From contig CM044316.1 of the NCBI GenBank assembly GCA_024291935.2, positions 70,758,501 through 70,822,500 on the forward strand: a stretch of DNA of 64,000 nucleotides, read 5' to 3'. The stretch comes from Okapia johnstoni. Its lineage: Eukaryota; Chordata; Mammalia; Artiodactyla; Giraffidae. The notes under the pieces were generated by a model. The model was not told the DNA's origin. It was given only the letters and a program-made list of their open reading frames with translations, and searched no databases. Of the stretch, positions 60,070 through 64,000 are shown piece after piece; position 1 is the first letter of the stretch, and each line of letters starts with the position of its first letter. The position numbers and the translations under genes are program-made.

Positions 60070-60243
60070 GGGCACTCATGGTAAAGAACCTGCCTGCCAA
60101 TGCTGGAGACATGGGTTCGATCCCTGGGTCAATAAGATCCCCTGGAGGAGGACATGGCAACCCATTCCAGTATTCTTGCCTAGAGGGCCATGGTCCATAG
60201 GGTCGCAAAGAGTCAGACATGACTGAAGTGACTTCACATGCAG
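60070..60243 (+). mobile_element. Bov-tA SINE, shortened head
   Basis: A perfect 11-bp duplication, tgtgatggaat, lies at 60059-60069 and 60244-60254. The tRNA head is truncated and the Bov-A part has a small deletion. Confidence 0.92.
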
Positions 60244-60518
60244 TGTGATGGAATAAGCAAGCAGATAAAATGGGAGAAAGCACCAACTCCCCTGTTCCAC
60301 ATTCCCCCATGGAAAGGCACCCCAGCTAAGAGTCAGTGGCATCAGAGCTACGTGGGGATGTCTTACTGCTGAAGGCACCCTGGAATCAAATGCTCCAGCA
60401 TTTTATGGATCCTGACGCCGCTGGTGAGGGGACGAGGGGGAAAGGCTGGGAGTGGAAAAGTTTTCAAGATTCTCCCCTTCACTCGTAAGGAAGCAGAAGT
60501 CCTCAGATAGAAACCTGG

Positions 60519-60652
60519 AAGGGACTTACCTGGTGGTTCAGTGGTTAAGACTGGCACTTCCCCTGCAGGGGGCAAGGATTCAACTCCTGGTCAGGGAACT
60601 ATAAGATCCCACATGCCATTCACATTTAAAAAAAAACAAAACAAAAAACCAT
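60519..60652 (+). mobile_element. CHR-type SINE
   Basis: Head gggacttacctggtggttcag and tail aaaaaaaaacaaaacaaaaaa. Confidence 0.88.
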
Positions 60653-61719
60653 TTTGGAATGAAGGTGACAGATAGGAATGACCCTGAGTCCTTGACAGCA
60701 ACCCCCTTCAGAAACAGAAGTTCGCCGGCTGTGCTCCAGGTCTGGCGCGGGAAGGGCAGCTTCCCCCTAGTCCCACCAGGTATTCTGGGTAAAGCCTTAA
60801 TTGCCTGTGGTCAGGCCTGAAAAATCAATCACACATAGATCCTTAACCAGAAGCTGATTCTGCAATGCCTATATCCTCATCCAAACTCTGAATAGTGTTC
60901 CCAATCTTTCCTGTCTCTTGAGCAAAAAATGTTTTTTTTTTTAACCTTTCCATTTTTCTTTTATTTCTCATGTGTTCCATTTCCACTCCCTGGGGGCCAG
61001 CAAGCCCCACATCATCACCTATGGCTCCAGGCCCACTGCCGCCAGCCGAGCCTCTGCCTAGAGAACTTGGGTGCCTAAGAACATTACACAGGAATTCTTG
61101 CTATGCGCAGTAGCTGTTGAGCATGGCAGAACATGAGAAGAAGAGCTGAGATTGTTTTTATGGAGCACATTTGTCTTTCTTACTTTTCATGTGATTTTAA
61201 TCTTCCCCCACTTTTCCTCCCCACTTGTTTGTCCACCTCACTGCCTTTAGGAACCCCAAGTCCAACAATCATTCAACCCCTTGAGGACTTCCAACTCTCT
61301 GACCCACCATCTTTTCACCATCCTTTCAACTCCCTTGCTCAAGTTTTCCCTTCCCTCTTCACTGATTTCATGGTCTATAGTCACTTCCTTGCTTAATGTT
61401 CTGTCCCTGTCTGTCTGCATTTCTGTTGGCAAACTGGCCAGTTGTTTTCTGAACCTATCTGTTTCTCGTAGTAAATCATCAAATGAAAACAGCTGCCAGT
61501 ATATGGTACTAACACTCTTTTCAAACTTCTCCTAAGGTCACACATTCAATGGTACGTTACCTACCTTCCAAGTTGTCAGGTGACCAAAGTTTCACTTCTT
61601 CACAAGATGAATCACCATCCTTCCATCCTCTGATAGCAGTTTCTTTGCCACCTGCTGTCAGTCCCTAATCCAGGGCCTCGAGTTTTATTTAGGTTTCTTT
61701 TCAATAGCATTTACTGCTG

Positions 61720-62110
61720 GTACCAACATTTATATCAGTCGGGATGAGTATATCAGATGGCTTATGTCATGGTAACAAATGCCCAAAGTCTGTGCCTAAA
61801 TGACCAGTTTGTTTTCTTCCTCATGCTACACTACCTTCATTACTCTGGGGCGGGGGGTGAGGGAGAGGTTCAGAGGGGTGACTAAGTTAATTTTAGTCAC
61901 TTAGGGATCTAGGCTGAGAGACCAGCCACCATCTTGAATACTGCTGGCTGTCAAGAGAGAAAAGATGGCTCCAGAAGGTCTCAGACCAGTGATTATGTGT
62001 TCTAGCCGTGATGTGGTAGTTCCAACCACAACTCACTCACTAGTGGGCTAGAACCAGTCATATGAACCTTCTCAACCACAAGGGAGCCATGATGGTTGAC
62101 AGTTTAAGAA
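61720..62110. mobile_element. Old mammalian repeat, family not named
   Basis: catggtaacaaatgcccaaa, cttcctcatgctac and ctagaaccagtcatatgaac follow a pattern common in mammalian intergenic DNA. Diverged, with approximate ends. Confidence 0.4.
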
Positions 62111-63146
62111 ACGAAAGCCTAAATACTATGATTATAAGCTATAATAATATTTTTTTGTCTTAATATGGCATACAGTCTATGGTTTGCTGACAAGCAAACA
62201 CACACAAGAGTGTGTTTTAAAATTTCTGTGCGTTCCGATGAATAATAACCAGCTTTGGCTAGTCAAATACAAGTTACTAGATTGCTCTGACACCGAAAGA
62301 AAAGGAAGATACTGCAAAACAAAATAAAGATCAAATTACAGATAGAGTTTTGGGGATCTTCAGCACATGTGATAATTAAAGCCTGCAATAGATGAGTTTA
62401 TCTATGCATAGTTGTGGAGGAGAGGACTTAGCACTGAGCTCTTAGGAGATCCACCCTTTTGTGTTCTGACAGAGGAGAGTACCAAAAGATTTACACAAAG
62501 CTTCTGGAACAATGTTGTGTCATGGAATCCAAAGGAAGACAGTATTTCAAGAAAGAGGAAGTGTTAGCTTTGCCAAATGCTGAGAAACCAAGGAAGATGA
62601 CAGAAAGCACCTGATTAATTTGGCTTCATGGGTCACTGTCAGTGTTTGCAAGAACAGTGAAGTAGTCAGGGAGAATCCATTTTAGAGAAGGTTGAAGATA
62701 AAAACGGGAGGCGAGGAAGTGAATCAGTGAGAGCAAACACTCCTAAAAATGTGATGAGGGGAAGAAATACAGTGAGGGGTGGAGGGACAGTTTTTGTTTT
62801 TTGACTTTGCATTGACAATGTAATCATTAATAGTGTGTCCCAGGGTGGTTGAGAAGTCAGCCTTTATTCTGGAATTGCAGTTGTCATGCAGAGACTGTTC
62901 AGATCAATATTATTTGATGAATCTGTGTTCCTGCAAGAAGGGAGCTCCCAATGGCACCATGGTTCGATTAGAATGTGGCAGAAGTTGCTATTTCCTCCAA
63001 ATATCCATTTTCCCAGGCAGGTTAGAATTTTCAGCCAGGCACAGGGCCTCCCAAACTAAAGACAATTCCTCAGTCTCCCTTGTAATTATATGTGACCAGG
63101 GGAATAAGTCCTAAACAATGCAAATAAGCAAGAGTATCCTGTAGCA

Positions 63147-63362
63147 GGGCTTCCCAGGTGGCTCAGTGGTAAAGAATCCCCCTGCTAACCAGGAGACGTG
63201 AGTTCGATCCCTGAGTCAAGAACATTCCCTGGAGAAGGAAATGGCAACCCACTCCAGTATTCTTGCCTGGGAAATCCCATGGACAGAGGAGGCTGGCAGG
63301 CTACAGTCCATGGGGCTGCAAAAGAGTAGGACACGACTTAGCGACTAAACAACAACAACAAC
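63147..63362 (+). mobile_element. Bov-tA SINE
   Basis: Full-length and little diverged, with a perfect 11-bp duplication, atcctgtagca, at 63136-63146 and 63363-63373. Confidence 0.95.
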
Positions 63363-63715
63363 ATCCTGTAGCAACTTCAGAGAACCTTCCTTCAGGAACC
63401 GCTTACATGGATCATTTGATCCACTGTGTCACTTTCTTCTTCCTTGCTGGTTGAAATATGGACACGATAGTTGGAGCTGAAGAGCCATCTTGGACCTTGA
63501 GGTGACCTTGGGAATACAGGCTACAGTTGACAGAGTAAAAAGCTACAAGAATCCAAAGTCTGTTTTGACTTCCTAAAACAGAGTTCTATGGCAGCCCTAG
63601 ACATCTGTATCTGTTAATGTCACAAAATGTAAAATTAATGCAAATTTTGTTAATGCAAAAGGAAAATAAGCATCTAGTTTAAGCCTTATATTTTGCAGGT
63701 TACTAATATCCTTGC

Positions 63716-63925
63716 TGTGTGCTGTGCTTAGCTGCTCCGTTGTGTCCAACTCTTTGCAACCACCTGGACTATAGCCCGCCAGGCTCCTCTGTCCATGGAA
63801 TTCTCCAGGCAAGAATACTGGAGTGGGTTGCCATGCCCTCCTCCAGGGGATCTTCCCACCCCAGAGATCAAATCCAGGTCTGCTTCGGGCAGATTTTTTA
63901 CCATCTGAGCCACCAGGGAAGCCCA
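63716..63925 (-). mobile_element. Bov-tA SINE
   Basis: Antisense copy ending at the inverted head gagccaccagggaagccc. Confidence 0.92.
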
Positions 63926-64000
63926 AGAATCCTGGAGTGGGTAGCCTATCCCTTCTCCAGGGGGTCTTCCCCACCCAGGAATCACCTCCTGTGTTGCAAG
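63926..64000 (-). mobile_element. Bov-tA SINE, partial at window end
   Basis: Antisense middle part of a second copy (gaatcctggagtgggtagc) joined directly to the previous one. It runs off the window. Confidence 0.8.

Larger units (their letters stand above)
54700..64000. other. Spacer downstream of FBLL1
   Basis: No recognisable gene. Repeats are listed separately. Stretches 54700-55075, 55965-56490, 57060-57600, 58015-59405, 59620-60055, 60655-61715, 62115-63130 and 63375-63715 hold nothing I can name. PANK3, next in the human order, is not present. Confidence 0.6.

Overview
The window is nuclear DNA from a ruminant, almost certainly a bovid (cattle or a close relative). It shows spliced protein genes with GT-AG introns, CpG-rich promoters, and a dense load of interspersed repeats found together only in ruminants: BovB (RTE) LINEs, Bov-A2, Bov-A and Bov-tA SINEs, and CHR-type tRNA-Glu SINEs. 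Older mammalian L1, MIR and MER5A copies lie between them. I cannot tell which bovid species it is.

Three protein genes, all on the + strand, lie in the order known for human 5q34 (WWC1 - RARS1 - FBLL1). (1) 1-2.7 kb: the 3' end of WWC1 (KIBRA), with the last two coding exons and the 3' UTR. (2) 10.7-38.0 kb: the complete gene for cytosolic arginyl-tRNA synthetase, RARS1. Its 15 coding exons sum to 1983 nt (660 codons plus stop), all in phase. They include the class I HVGH signature, the KKFKTR loop and the second initiator Met73. (3) 53.3-54.7 kb: the intronless FBLL1 gene (fibrillarin-like 1; 335 aa), with a Gly/Arg-rich N-terminus and a fibrillarin methyltransferase domain. The three genes are not an operon. 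They are independent housekeeping or signalling genes for tRNA charging, rRNA 2'-O-methylation and Hippo/polarity scaffolding.

Non-genic layout. 2.7-10.7 kb is repeat-rich spacer (SINEs, an L1 3' end, a BovB 3' end). RARS1 introns carry an antisense RPL18A processed pseudogene (intron 5), antisense L1 copies (introns 2, 9 and 11), BovB 3' ends (introns 6 and 12) and many SINEs. 38-50.4 kb is a pile-up of nested L1 and BovB. 54.7-64 kb is spacer with SINEs and MIRs and no recognisable gene; the next gene in the human order, PANK3, is not reached.

Points worth a second look: a copy of about 188 bp of RARS1 exon 2/intron 2, splice donor included, sitting inside an L1 in intron 2; SINEs pressed against both WWC1 splice acceptors; an exact 30-bp tandem array in the FBLL1 leader; a BovB nested in another BovB with a perfect target-site duplication; and a BovB with an inverted 5' segment. 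I found no undescribed biochemical system. The novelty here is structural.
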